Positions 1-10,752 are shown, numbered from the stretch's first letter. The stretch is DNA of 23,117 nt from Smittium mucronatum (GCA_001953115.1 LSSL01000359.1:1-23117); one strand, 5' to 3'. The notes: generated by a model from the letters alone, not told the origin. Numbers and translations: made by a program.

Positions 1-181
1 TTATATATCTTATGGAAATAATCACCGGTGTGACCAACGAAATATATTGAAAGCATATATAAACCAGATAATCTATCAAGTAAAATTTTAATAATTCCAT
101 ATAAAGAACAAAAAAACCGAAATCTAGTTCTTTTTGAAAACTTTACGCTCAAAATTAAGAATTATTTAACATTTTCAAGAA

Positions 182-199
182 ATATATATATATATATAT
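182..199. repeat. (TA)n microsatellite
   Basis: An uninterrupted alternating AT/TA tract of about 18 bases. It is a simple repeat in AT-rich DNA with no visible function. Confidence 0.8.
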
Positions 200-965
200 T
201 TAAAATTTTGGGATTTTTTGTCAAAGTGTACCAATCAGAAATATATAAATTTTTTTGTGATGCTATTTAGGAGTATCTACATATATATTTGTATCCCTTT
301 AATTCTATAAAATTTTTTGAATAAAAGGAAAGAAAAGTGGGAAGGGGATGAGTATGGGGGATAAAAATTATTAGTTTTAAATACCCAGAATAAAAAATAA
401 GCTATATAAAAATTTACAATTAGTTGTTGTATTTTTTTTCATATTTACGAAGTTATTTATTCAATTAAGTTTTATTTTGATATAATTACAGATTTATTAG
501 CTTTTTTCGTTGTGAAAAACTTCAATAATATATATATTCGGTGCTTTATTAAATATAGAACACTATATAAAATCTAAATTTTGATTATATTCAAAAAATA
601 TTTTCATCAATGTATTTAAAATATAAAAAAGTATTATATTTTTTTAAAAATTAAAAACTATTACCTCTTTTTTTAATTCAATATATAAACTAAAGCCAAT
701 TTTAGATGAATTTTCTTCACTATAAGGAAATTTTTAGTCTAGTTTTCAATAGTAGAAGATATATATTTTTTTGATTAATGTGTAATTTTATTTTATTTTG
801 AGTGCTAATATATATCATATTTATTTAAAACAAGAATATTTAAATCAATGATTCAATTATCCTTCACAAAGTCTATTTGATTTATTCAGAATTCAGAAAA
901 GCTTATCTAAAATTATTTTAATCTTGACTGCTTTGCGAATAAACTAGCTTTTCAATAATACAATT

Positions 966-1015
966 AAAAAATATCCAATTTTTAAATAAAAAATATCCAA
1001 TTTTTAAATAAAAAA
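966..1015. repeat. 22-bp tandem duplication
   Basis: Two identical head-to-tail copies of a 22-base unit (six A, then TATCCAATTTTTAAAT), at 966-987 and 988-1009, followed by the first six bases of a third copy. Copies this short and exactly identical suggest recent replication slippage. There is no spacer, so this is not a CRISPR-type array. Confidence 0.85.
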
Positions 1016-4000
1016 TTCAAAAATGGATAAAATTTATTTGATTATTTGATTATTTTTTTGCTTTTATATTAATTGGATAATTAATTTAACTTTATTTTTT
1101 TTCATATTTTATTTATAAAATTTAAAATTATAGTAAAAAGTTATAAAAAATTAGTAAAAAAATTATATAAAATTAGCACCGATTTTAAGGAATTATATTG
1201 GAACTAAATTTAAATGAACTATATAAACCTCGAAGAAACAAAAAAATATGTATATATTGATAAAATTTCAATATGTTAGGTTTTATAATATTCTAAAAAA
1301 TATTATCGATTTCCGGAAATTAAATTTATATAAAGTTCAAATTATTTAACATTTTTTGTATCAGCTATATAAAATAACCTCATAATTTATCTATTTTAGG
1401 TTTATTTTCAAAATTTCGGATAATAAAAATCAAATTGTTTTTTAAACTTAAAATTTCATATTATTATATAAATTTTAAATTTGCTTAATAATAATAAAAT
1501 TTGTGATTATATAATTTCTTTTCTTCTTTTCCTAACAGATAGAGATTTATTCACCCAGTTAAATAAAGTGCTATTATGAAAAAATATTTAAAATACATGT
1601 TTTAAAAACTCAGAACTCAATTTTCTCCTTTTTTAGTAAAATAATTTTCAAACTTCAAATCGTAATTTTTTAATGGCTGATATACCATTACCTAGATTTA
1701 TAAAAACGTTTTAAAGCCAAGAATTAAAAATTTTAGAGACTCAAAGCTTACTTTTCATTTTTTTTGGATCCCCACACAAACCTGTTGGTAAAAAAGAAAA
1801 TTTTATTTTTTAAAAGATATCCAAAGTATTTCATCTATGTGAATAAAACCATATTTTTTATATTAATCCAATGTTTTTTTTCAACTATTTATAACTTCAG
1901 AAAAAATTTTATTTCGTATTTTTTATACAAAAAATTTTGAAATTTAATTTGAAAATAATATATTATAGTATAAAACATTCCAATTATGGGAATTATAATG
2001 AATATTCAAAAAATATAGAGAAAATTTCCCTAATTTTATTACCAAAAGATTAAAATAAGAATCATTAAATTCTTTATAAATTTTTTAAAATCTGATTTTT
2101 ACTAGGAAAAATTGCATAAATTAATTTGTTTTTACATCTATGGGTTTTAAATTTTATAATAATTGATTAGGGAAATTGTTAAAATATAAGAAATTAAAAA
2201 TAATTTCAAGCCAAAACAGATTAGTAGTTTTTTCAATCAAAAGATTTTTTGAAATTTTTTTTATTTAATACCACCAGTTTTTATAAGTAAATTTTCATTT
2301 TTCAAGGATAAAAAATTATATAATAGCCTCAATAATGAAGCGAAAAATCTAATATAAATATCAATTAATCATATTTATTAAACTTTTGTATTTATAAATT
2401 ATATTGGAATTTAATAAAAAAAATACCTAGATATTGCATTATTATCTGAATAAAACCCTTTTTTTTTATTTTAATTATAAAATAATTTAAAATTTATAAA
2501 TTTATTATGTATTTAGAATTATTCTAATAAAGAATCCAAAATTTTATATTTAATTATGTATATTCACCTTTTTATAATTATTTTCTTGCAGATTTATTTA
2601 CTTTTTTACTTTTTAAAATCATATTTATATTCTACAAACATTTTTCACTAAAAAATTTATTTATTTATACTTATTAAGTGATTTTTAACTTTTTCTAATT
2701 TGAAATTGAAAAAGCTTATATTTTAATAAATAGTTTTTCAAAAAAAAGTTTGGTATTTTTTATTATTAAATTAAACCAAAATAAACCAGTAAAACTTTAC
2801 TTATTATAGTGACAATTTTTAACTTTTATAAAAATTAGCGAGTCTAGTTTTTTTATTTGATAATTTAATAAAAAGAAAATTATCAGTGACAATATTTTTT
2901 AAAATCCATCTATATTTTTGAGAATAAGATATCATTAACATTAATCTTGAATAAAAAATGAAATTAAATATCAAAAAGATATTTAAAAATAAAAAAAAAT
3001 CTAACATTTTGATAAAATTTCGTTAATTTTCATACTTTTTTGTTACAAACTTTTTTTATACATAGTTTAATATTGAATTTAATAAGAATAAAAGAATATT
3101 ATGAGATAACAAATTTAAATATGGCATTTTATGTAGACTGCTCAACAATTTGTTTTTTTAGAAGCAAGAATTTTGAAAAATAACAATGATAAAGATAATG
3201 AATTTTATCTATCACATACATCATGCCTTTAAAAATATATATGATATTTTTCCATTTTAAAATTATAATTTCTTTTAAAAATGGCAGTTTATATGGACTA
3301 TTATTTGCTGCTTAATTTCTAGAGTTTTGTATATAGAATTTTCCTTTGAGTTTACCTTTAAAATAATTTTAATTTGTCTAGTTTATACTAATGATTTGAA
3401 AATAAAATTGTGAATCATAATTTTTCTTTACTCATATTATAAGTTATATATATTGTTTTTTCTAGTTTTTGAAAATTTTTCTTCTGAAACTTAAATTATA
3501 AGGGATAAGATATGCTAAATTTTTTTTGTTACTAGTTTTTTTTATAACTAAATATAATTTCAAATATATCCTAAAAAGCATAATGAGTATTCTAAGCTTA
3601 TCTTTTTATAAAATCAATCTTAAAATAATCATTTATTGGAATTTTTTAAATCCCAAAACTTAACCGGATGATTATTTATCGAAACCCAAGCGTAGATTTC
3701 CTTCAACTTTTTTTCTCGTAAATTTATTGAACTCAGTATTACCACCTTTACGGGATTGCAATTAACGTAAAAAAAAAATTCCAATTAAAAGCAAACACAC
3801 ATCTCAGAGCTTCTAATATGAACTTATATTATATAGATGATTAGGTTTAAATGATACTATCAATGAATTTCTATTATTTCACACATTCTTTCTTTAAAAT
3901 ATGGAAAAAGTGTTTTGTTAACAGAAACTCGTATAATTATATGAATTATCATGGAATAAAATAATTTAAAGTGCTTAAATTATAATGGTTTGATAATAAG

Positions 4001-4328
4001 CTTTTAAATTTTTTTTTTTTGGAATCTTTACATATTATCAAGGAGAATTTAAGTAATCGGTTTGATGCTAACACATTTAATGTGATCAACTTAATAAATA
4101 AAAACGCAACAATAATAAGGTTGTCATTAACTCTTTAATTTTTTTTATTGGTAATGTAAAAGGCATAATATTTTAATTTAAATGCTTTTTTCTTTAATTT
4201 ATGAAAAATTTGATTTTTTCAAAAAAAAAACAAATAATTATCTAAAGAGGGCTTGTTAATTTATAGATTTGATTATGTTGAAAAAATTGTTCAAAAAAAT
4301 AACTGGAAACCAATAATAAAATTTATAA

Positions 4329-4463
4329 CACCAATTTATTAAAAAACATAGATTTATTGGAACAGAAGCTATTAGTTCGGGAGCAGATGAATTGAAAAAT
4401 GAAAATTTAAGCAGTATGGAAAAAAGGGCCAAAATAGATGATGGCGAAATGCATCAAAGATAA
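4329..4463 (+). other. Possible exon or gene fossil
   Basis: An open stretch of 44 codons ending in TAA. It has mixed hydrophilic residues (for example AISSGADELKNENLSSMEK) unlike the F/I/K/N-rich noise around it. No ATG opens it, the first Met being at 4416, but an AG at 4350-4351 could act as a 3' splice site, so it would fit a terminal exon. I do not recognise the sequence. Random chance in AT-rich DNA remains the main alternative. Confidence 0.2.
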
Positions 4464-5979
4464 AGGGGTTTAAATTTTTATTAGCTGTATTAGGTACCAT
4501 TAAATGATTTTATCAGTTATATTTTATTTCCAATATATTTTTTCATTTAAAACTAAATATTTATATTTAACAGTATTTTTGGCTTATTAAATTATCAGTT
4601 AGTGTTCTTTTTTCTTTTTAAAGACAGGCTATGCATTGGAAGTTCTAGTAAATAAAGATTTTTTTAAAATTTTTTAGTCCATAGTTTGATGTATTTTAAT
4701 TTAAATCGACAAATAAATTACAAAATAGATCATATAAAATGGCAGAAATATACACCATTTTTATTGTTATCGGGGTTTAAAAAAATATGATTTCAATTCA
4801 ATCAATCATAATCTAATCAATATTTCATGCTTTTATATACACATTTAAAATATAAAACAATTGAGTTTTAAATTAGAAAGGAATATATGGGGGGTATGGT
4901 GTGTGTATTAAGTAGATTTATGGAATTAGTGTAATCAACACACTTTCAAAACAAAAAAACCATTTCAAAACATAGTTTTAATTTTAGTTTTCGAATTTTG
5001 GATTTCATTAATAAAACTTTTTTTGTGGGGAAAGTAGCAGTGGGGATAATTTGTGAAAATAGCAAAATCAATAGGATTAATTTCTTTGAGATTTTTATAG
5101 TTTTCTATTAGAAAATTGAGTTCAGAGCTATGATGCCAATTTTTTTACTATACATCAAATTTATTTTTTTGTAGAAAAGTAGAAAAAGTAAGGCCATATT
5201 TTGAGTTACCTTGCCATAAAAAATAAACATTGAGTGGTACAGGAGTGTGAAAATTATTTGATTTGAATGTTATTTTAAGGATCAAAAAGCTAATCCAAAT
5301 ATGAACTCTTAAATTTCTAATAATTTTTGATGCACGCACTCATAGTTAAACATTCAATTTATATTTTGTTGATCTTTGAGAAGGAAAAAAAAGTATTATG
5401 GATTCAAAATTTCCGATATTTAGACTATGAGTTATGTGGCAGGATTTAATTAGGGAAAACCTTAATATATTTTTTATGTGGAGGTCCCAAGTGCCAGAAA
5501 TAGCAATCTCATTCTAGAATCATTTCCCAGAAATGGAGAAATCGGTTCGAGAACTTTGAAACGTACCATTCGTGGCCATTTCCCCTCGTTTATTTATTAA
5601 AAACTTTTTGAATTCCGGAAAAACCTAATAAAAGATAAAGACACATGATGTCATCACCATTAATTTCGGATACTTTATAAGTTTAGGGCGGAAACTGCTG
5701 GAATGAAGAACATAGTTGTTAAGGATTTATGAGGAAAAAACAGTAACTTTAGAGAAACAAGCTGATATAAATTCTGGAGGTATTTTATAGACAATCAAAG
5801 CATAAGCAAAACAAATTGAGGCGAGTTTTTATTGTTACTACTGGTCAGTTTTTGCAGTTCAATCCCCATACAATACATATATATACATGATTTTATTGGT
5901 TTGCACTAAAAAGAGAATATTTTATCTAATAACAAGAATGATGAGAAGATGAGCCGAGCTGGCTTAGAAAATTGAGAGA

Positions 5980-5990
5980 GGGGGGGGGGG
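5980..5990 (+). repeat. G homopolymer (11 G)
   Basis: Eleven consecutive G on the plus strand in a purine-rich stretch (GAGAGAG before, CAAGGAAGAG after). Such runs stand out in DNA this AT-rich. They recall the poly-C that flanks the assembly gap at 11122-11455. Confidence 0.9.
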
Positions 5991-6047
5991 CAAGGAAGAG
6001 ATGATTTATGCGACTGATAGCATGAGCCAGTTTGGTCACAGATCTAA

Positions 6048-6248
6048 ATAATTGTATTTTCACAAAGAGACAGGGTATTTAGGAGATTCGTAAGTGACAA
6101 GGAGCGGTTGAGGGCTTGGAGGAGGACAAAGGTGATTAGAGAGATGCTGATGCCGGCTTTAGCTCAAATCTTGAGAAAAATTACTAGTAGGAAAAATCAA
6201 TTGATTGGTGGAGTGGTCATGCTTAGAAAAATAATGACCTCGAATTAA
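6048..6248 (+). other. Arg-rich open stretch in a GC island
   Basis: Sixty-six sense codons followed by TAA, lying in an island of about 47% GC. The translation is basic and Arg-rich (for example DKERLRAWRRTKVIREMLM), with CGG/AGG/CTG/CCG codons rare elsewhere in the spacer. No ATG starts it, so if real it is an internal or last exon, or the remnant of a dead gene. Purine-rich low-complexity DNA could give the same look by chance. I cannot assign a family. Confidence 0.22.
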
Positions 6249-6276
6249 TAATAGTGGTTGTTTGGCATGTACACTT

Positions 6277-6302
6277 ATTTATCAAATTAAAGTTTGATAA
6301 AT
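6277..6302. repeat. Perfect 10-bp inverted repeat
   Basis: ATTTATCAAA at 6277-6286 and its exact reverse complement TTTGATAAAT at 6293-6302, with a 6-base loop. It lies about 320 bp upstream of the FHA-RING start codon. It could be a protein-binding dyad or a DNA/RNA hairpin. Nothing else indicates a function. Confidence 0.6.
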
Positions 6303-6525
6303 GCACAAACTGTTTATGTTGTTAAAAATTTACATTTTATTCTAAGATATATCACACTATTTACTCACAATATTCACCATTAATACTCTTTCTTTTCTTT
6401 AATGAATCCTTAAAAATTCACAGCGGAAAATAATAATAATAAACAATTATCGCATTCTTTGATTAATCGAGCGCATTTTATTCTTTGGATTCAATATTTA
6501 GCTTATCATCTAAAGTTTCCCTCCT

Positions 6526-6546
6526 TCATCAACAATTTCTTGATGA
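6526..6546 (+). promoter_or_regulatory. Hairpin in FHA-RING leader
   Basis: TCATCAA (6526-6532) and TTGATGA (6540-6546) are perfect complements around a 7-base loop, 76 bases before the start codon at 6622. If transcription starts upstream, the leader could fold here. The 3' arm contains the ATG of a short upstream ORF. The transcription start is unknown. Confidence 0.35.
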
Positions 6547-6575
6547 TTTCTTTTTTTTCGGGCATTTCTTTATAA
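6543..6575 (+). promoter_or_regulatory. Upstream ORF (10 codons) before FHA-RING gene
   Basis: ATG at 6543 opens a 10-residue reading frame closed by TAA at 6573-6575, 46 bases before the main start. If it lies in the transcribed leader it could reduce translation of the ligase. Its presence in the mRNA is unproven. Confidence 0.3.
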
Positions 6576-6621
6576 TTTCTGGATATTCATTTCAACAAGA
6601 TACTTTACTCGTACCTTCAAG

Positions 6622-7929
6622 ATGGAGCCTTCTGAAACCTCTTCCGAAACTCCTGCTGATTCTCAAACTTCCATTCCACACATTAGAATAGTACCGCACA
6701 TCGTAGACGTCAGACATTGTTTATATTTTGATGTAATCGACAGGGATGTCCCAGAAAGCTTAGTGCTCAAAGTAGGCAGATTTACAGAGAAATTCAGTCA
6801 TCAATTGTCTAGAGTTGCTTTTAAAAGCAAAGTTGTAAGCAGAAGTCACGCTGAGATCTGGTCGGAAAACGGCGAGTTTTTTTTGCGTGATACCAAGAGT
6901 TCATCAGGAACTTTCCTTAATCACATGCGGCTAGCACCTCCAGGCGTTGAAAGTCGACCTTACCCTTTAAAAGATGGAGATATTCTTCAGTTAGGAGTTG
7001 ATTACCAGGGAGGAAATATAGATATTTACAAATGTGTGAAAATAAGATTAGAAATAAATAGAAAATGGCAATATACAAAACAGAATCCATTCAGGTATCT
7101 AGAAAAAATTCAATATTTTTTTTTAGAATTTTTATTTTTATTCATCTTTTTATTTCAAATTAGGGAGCAGATAATGAAGAACATTACAAATTCGTATTAC
7201 GCAGTGGACTCCTCAAAAAAGGATGAGAGTGAATGTTGTATTTGTTTATATTCTATGATGGCCTTCCAAGCTTTGTTTGTAGCACCATGTTCTCATTGCT
7301 TTCATTTCAAATGCATAAAACCTTTGATTTTTACTAGCACTGGTTTCAGTTGTCCCTTGTGTCGTACTTATGCCGATTTAGAGGCAAGTGTTACGGTAGA
7401 TGAAAATGAGCGCGAAGGAATGAGCCTCGCTCAAGCTCATTTACCCGAAATTGGGGATATTATACAAAATAATGAGAATTTGCCGGAGAATAATCCATCT
7501 ACAGGAATAGAGGTCGAACAGGCGACAAGCAATAATGGGGATGAGTCCGAACAGATGATGATTGAGGTAGAAAATCCAGCATCCGACTTAGTTGATGAAG
7601 AACCGATACAAAATATTATCGAGCTTGATTTGGCAGAGTCCCGGACTAGGTCTCAAAATGAAGATCATGATATTATGCAAGTTCCAAATGAAAGAATAGT
7701 AACTACAGACACAGGAGTTGATGTTGATATGAATGTCGAGCCCGAGCTGTCTAATGATGTTAATGAGGGTGTTTTGGATGATGACAGAATGGACTTTAAT
7801 ACAACACCAGTGCAAACCCTAAATATAAATTTGGATCCTGACCGATCTCATGTCTCAACTCCAATAGAGACTGAGGTCATCGAATCCTTCAATCAAAACC
7901 AGCAAAACATTAACAGCACAATCTCATAA
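6622..7929 (+). CDS. dma1: FHA-RING E3 ubiquitin ligase, Dma1/Dma2-like
   Basis: Probable E3 ubiquitin ligase of the fungal Dma family, which acts in the spindle-position and septation checkpoints. The FHA domain covers about residues 45-125 and shows VGRF (51-54), the phosphothreonine-binding SRSHAEI (73-79) and SSGTFLN (94-100). A RING follows: CCIC, then PCSHCFHFKC, then CPLC, with FQALFVAPCSHC typical of Dma proteins. A 69-nt intron (7095-7163, AG|GTATCT to AAATTAG) fits the family alignment. It joins KQNPF-R to EQIMKN and gives 412 residues. It is a multiple of three with no stop, so the unspliced frame also stays open (435 residues, with an extra Phe/Leu-rich insert). After the RING comes an acidic low-complexity tail of about 170 residues, long for the family. 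Start chosen at the first Met of the frame before the FHA domain. Confidence 0.9.
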   Translation: MEPSETSSETPADSQTSIPHIRIVPHIVDVRHCLYFDVIDRDVPESLVLKVGRFTEKFSHQLSRVAFKSKVVSRSHAEIWSENGEFFLRDTKSSSGTFLNHMRLAPPGVESRPYPLKDGDILQLGVDYQGGNIDIYKCVKIRLEINRKWQYTKQNPFRYLEKIQYFFLEFLFLFIFLFQIREQIMKNITNSYYAVDSSKKDESECCICLYSMMAFQALFVAPCSHCFHFKCIKPLIFTSTGFSCPLCRTYADLEASVTVDENEREGMSLAQAHLPEIGDIIQNNENLPENNPSTGIEVEQATSNNGDESEQMMIEVENPASDLVDEEPIQNIIELDLAESRTRSQNEDHDIMQVPNERIVTTDTGVDVDMNVEPELSNDVNEGVLDDDRMDFNTTPVQTLNINLDPDRSHVSTPIETEVIESFNQNQQNINSTIS

Positions 7930-9096
7930 TTGATATACCAAGGCTAGTTGTGGGGAGGGGAAGGGGGAGGGGGTGGCATGCACATAACTGTTTAAAATAC
8001 ATGATATTGCATATTACTATCACATTTCAGCTCTTCCCTTCCTATTTTCCCGGTTATAGTGGTTTTGTTAAAAAACATCTCTTTACATCTCTTTGGACCT
8101 TAGTTAAAAATTCAACAATAATCAGATTTATTCTTTATCAATTCCTTGTTAAAGTTTAATTAGTCCTCTCTATCTATTCTTTTTTAATTTTTTGATTACT
8201 ACAACGTCACACGTTATCATCTTCCACAAAATACCAAACCTTTCATTGTAAATGACGTCTGACTCTGGTTTTGATAACAGATTTTCTATATTTTATAATT
8301 CAACAAAAAAGGCTGCTTTCTAACATTGTTATTATTGGCTCATTCCACTTGATTTTTTGAATGGCAGTCTTGGCAGCACTCAATGCATTGTTTGCAAACA
8401 AATTACGATGCATATCCATTGGCCAGAGCTATACAAGCCCATAGCTGTTGCCTGATTTGTGCTTATTAATGAAGCAAGTAATCTGGCCGTATTCGACCCA
8501 GTAATTCCCCAGTATGAATGGGGAAGGATGTTGCTAAAATAAGACTCCTACTATAAAATTCTGCTATGCAAAAAAAGAGTTGCTAGAATAGGATTGTTGG
8601 AGATTTTTTAGGCAATTCATCTGCTTTCCAAGTCTACTATTTGCCATTTATCTATTGGATAATTATGAGTGAGCAGTTCTGTAATCGGAAAATATGTGGA
8701 GATTTAAATCCTTCAGGGCCTGAAAATAATTTGAAATTCTATTTGTGTAAAATGTAATATTATTTTCGACGGTTTAAATTAATAACCCAATTAATAATGC
8801 GTATCGAAAATAATAATAGTCTATTGGTATAAAATTGAGAGTAATTTTACCGTAGTTGGCGACGACAAGGTTAAGAGACAGGAGCAGTAATCCATTTGTA
8901 GACGAGTCTTGTTTGGTTTGGGAATCCAACTTATTAACTTACTACTATAAATAAATTCATTTGAAATTTGTAAGCAAATATATTTATAAAAAGGAATATT
9001 GATATCCCAACACATCATAAACCTAACAGGCAGGTAGTTGGATATTGGAACCTTTTTGTTTCCCTCAAGATCTGTACATTTAGATATTTCATAATA
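7930..9096. other. Intergenic, FHA-RING to UBX gene
   Basis: About 1.17 kb between two plus-strand genes. It starts with the G-quadruplex motif. A GC-richer island (about 42% G+C at 8341-8520, against 20-25% nearby) has no open frame of useful length. Short pieces on the minus strand faintly recall the mitochondrial pyruvate carrier (see findings). A second small island at 8850-8930 is open in one plus frame for about 30 codons but is not recognised. The last 100-200 bases should hold the promoter and leader of the UBX gene. In-frame codons are open back to 8989 with no earlier ATG in that frame, so ATG 9097 is the first available start. Confidence 0.6.
7952..7973 (+). other. G-quadruplex motif after FHA-RING stop
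   Basis: Four G tracts of 4, 4, 5 and 5 bases separated by 1, 2 and 1 bases, starting 22 bases after the stop codon of the FHA-RING gene. This is a textbook G4 pattern on the coding strand, so it could form in the 3' UTR of the mRNA or in DNA near the site of 3' end formation. It is the densest G cluster in the window. Confidence 0.8.
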
Positions 9097-10680
9097 ATGA
9101 ATCGAACTAGTTCATCAGGAGCGCGTAATGGCCAAGATTCGGCTGGGATTTCGGTGTCTCGAGATGATCCTGAAACTTCGCAATTGACTGAAAACCCCAA
9201 TAATGAAGGATCCGATGCTAATTCCTCTGAGTCTTTAACTAAAATTCCCGGATTTTCGGTAACTGTGCTGTTTTTGTGGCCCTTTTCGCTCGTTTTTGCT
9301 ATTACCAGAGGGATTTTAGACACCATAAGTAAGATTGATCTAAAAAAGCTCATCATTTGCTACGATGACTTTTTTTGCCCTTCATCCCAGCATTTTCATA
9401 GTCTTATATTAAGATTTATATCTTTTTGTGCTCCAAAACTTATATATATATATTATTATTTAGGCAGGATTTTGAGTCTGAAGAAAGCTACAAACGAAAT
9501 AATTGATTCTAGTTATTCACAAGTCCGCCGAAGTGGCTCTTCCGATGTTCCTAGATCATCTGGTCAAAATACAACAGAAGTGTCCTCTAATGATGCTGTT
9601 TCCTGGTTAAGAGCAAGGAATGGCAGCCAACTCCCTGAGATTTTCAATGGAAGTTATGGTGAAGCTCTGGACCTGGCAAAGACAAACTTTAGACCTCTGC
9701 TAATCATTTTATTTTCCCAACTGCAGGACGATTCCTCCAGAGTTAGTGCTTTATTAGCTAATCAAGAGCTAATTACGTACTTAACAGACTCCAATGTCAT
9801 TGTATTCGTTGCCAGCGTTTTAGATGTCCATGGTCTACATGTGGCACAGACTTTGATGGCGGGCGAGCTCGTATTTATGGCAATATTAGCCCAAAAGTTT
9901 ATTGCTGAAACTAATAATTTCAGAATGAGCGTGATAGCTCGATTAGATGGGTTGCCTGCTGATTCAGAAAATGATTCGGGATTTGTCTATGACTTTATAA
10001 ACCGAAATATCGGTCGCCATAATCACATTTTACAAAATGCTCGGCGTGAGCAAGAGGAACGAGTCCGAGCCCGCCAGTTGCGCGAACAACAAGATTTAGA
10101 CTACACTGCATCTTTGGAACGAGACCGTATCCGAGAAGCTGAGATTAGAGAACAGAACCGTATCAAAGCTGAAAAGTTGGCGGCCAAAGCTAAAAAGCTG
10201 GAGGAGAAGGCCCAGTTGGAAATAAAGGCCCGGGACTGGAGAGTTTACACTAAAAATTTATATTTTAGAGACGAGCCTACTACTACTAACACCAAAGACC
10301 TATGTACCTTATCTATCCGAGTTTTTGATGGGTCAAAAGTAATCCGCAAATTCAATGGGTCTGATCCAATTGAGCGGGTGTACATGTACATTGAAACCAC
10401 CAGACTGACTGATAGTGACATTTCAGAGTTTTACGAAGATAATCCCAACTTTGACAAATCCCTGAACTCAGGGAAATTCACAACTGTACCCGACTCCTTA
10501 AAGGACTACAAGCACAGTTATAATTTCAACCTAGTTGTTCCTTTCCCTGGAACCGAGTTTCCACCTACCGAAGATACCATCAAGGACTGCTTAACAAAGG
10601 TGAAGGCTTGGCCAAGCGCTCTCCTGATGATTGAGCCAAATGAATATTGCGACTCCTCTTCTGAAGAGGAAGACGAATAA
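9097..10680 (+). CDS. UAS-UBX membrane protein, UBXD8/Ubx2-like
   Basis: Likely adaptor that brings Cdc48/p97 to ER or lipid-droplet membranes, as FAF2/UBXD8 and yeast Ubx2 do. The 527 residues show, in order: a polar N-terminus (1-48); a hydrophobic segment with a central Pro (52-78, around FLWPFSLVF) that could be the membrane hairpin, with a second hydrophobic stretch at 102-122; a UAS thioredoxin-like domain (about 176-310, FNGSYGEALDLAK through the LLIILFS strand); a charged coiled coil rich in R/E/K (312-382); a UBX domain (about 398-512, LSIRVFDGSKVIRKF); and an acidic tail. The UBA domain usual at the N-terminus of this family is not visible. A possible 63-nt in-frame intron (9401-9463, GTCTTA to ATTTAG) would delete the second hydrophobic stretch, but its donor is weak and it is not needed to keep the frame open. 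The gene converges with RPB11. Confidence 0.87.
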   Translation: MNRTSSSGARNGQDSAGISVSRDDPETSQLTENPNNEGSDANSSESLTKIPGFSVTVLFLWPFSLVFAITRGILDTISKIDLKKLIICYDDFFCPSSQHFHSLILRFISFCAPKLIYIYYYLGRILSLKKATNEIIDSSYSQVRRSGSSDVPRSSGQNTTEVSSNDAVSWLRARNGSQLPEIFNGSYGEALDLAKTNFRPLLIILFSQLQDDSSRVSALLANQELITYLTDSNVIVFVASVLDVHGLHVAQTLMAGELVFMAILAQKFIAETNNFRMSVIARLDGLPADSENDSGFVYDFINRNIGRHNHILQNARREQEERVRARQLREQQDLDYTASLERDRIREAEIREQNRIKAEKLAAKAKKLEEKAQLEIKARDWRVYTKNLYFRDEPTTTNTKDLCTLSIRVFDGSKVIRKFNGSDPIERVYMYIETTRLTDSDISEFYEDNPNFDKSLNSGKFTTVPDSLKDYKHSYNFNLVVPFPGTEFPPTEDTIKDCLTKVKAWPSALLMIEPNEYCDSSSEEEDE

Positions 10681-10726
10681 GGATTCGTTATTAACACTGT
10701 CTCCACCCATTATTAAAATCACTTAT

Positions 10727-10752
10727 AATAAAAATATCTAGCAGCTAATAAA
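10727..10752 (+). terminator. Poly(A) signals of UBX gene
   Basis: Two AATAAA hexamers at 10727-10732 and 10747-10752, about 45 and 65 bases after the UBX stop codon. They are the likely 3' end signals and face those of RPB11. Confidence 0.5.

Larger units (their letters stand above)
1..6621. other. AT-rich gene-poor region
   Basis: No intact gene is visible on either strand. Most of the stretch is A/T runs with frequent stops in all frames, and the few open stretches of about 60 codons have biased F/I/K/N/Y composition expected from AT-rich noise. Exceptions, listed separately, are a TA microsatellite, a 22-bp tandem repeat, two open stretches with more gene-like codons (4329-4463 and 6048-6248), an 11-G run and a perfect inverted repeat. 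Composition rises towards about 45% GC in islands near 5480-5600 and 5940-6200, which may be decayed sequence. The last 150 bases are probably promoter and 5' leader of the FHA-RING gene. Confidence 0.7.

Noticed and set aside
966..1015. CRISPR-like direct repeats
   Set aside because: There are only two adjacent copies with no spacers, in a eukaryotic genome.
5543..5553. B-box-like GGTTCGAGAAC suggesting a tRNA gene
   Set aside because: No matching T stem, A box or cloverleaf can be formed around it.
9015..9356. 113-codon minus-strand ORF opposite the UBX gene start
   Set aside because: It is the shadow of the UBX reading frame on the other strand and has no motif.
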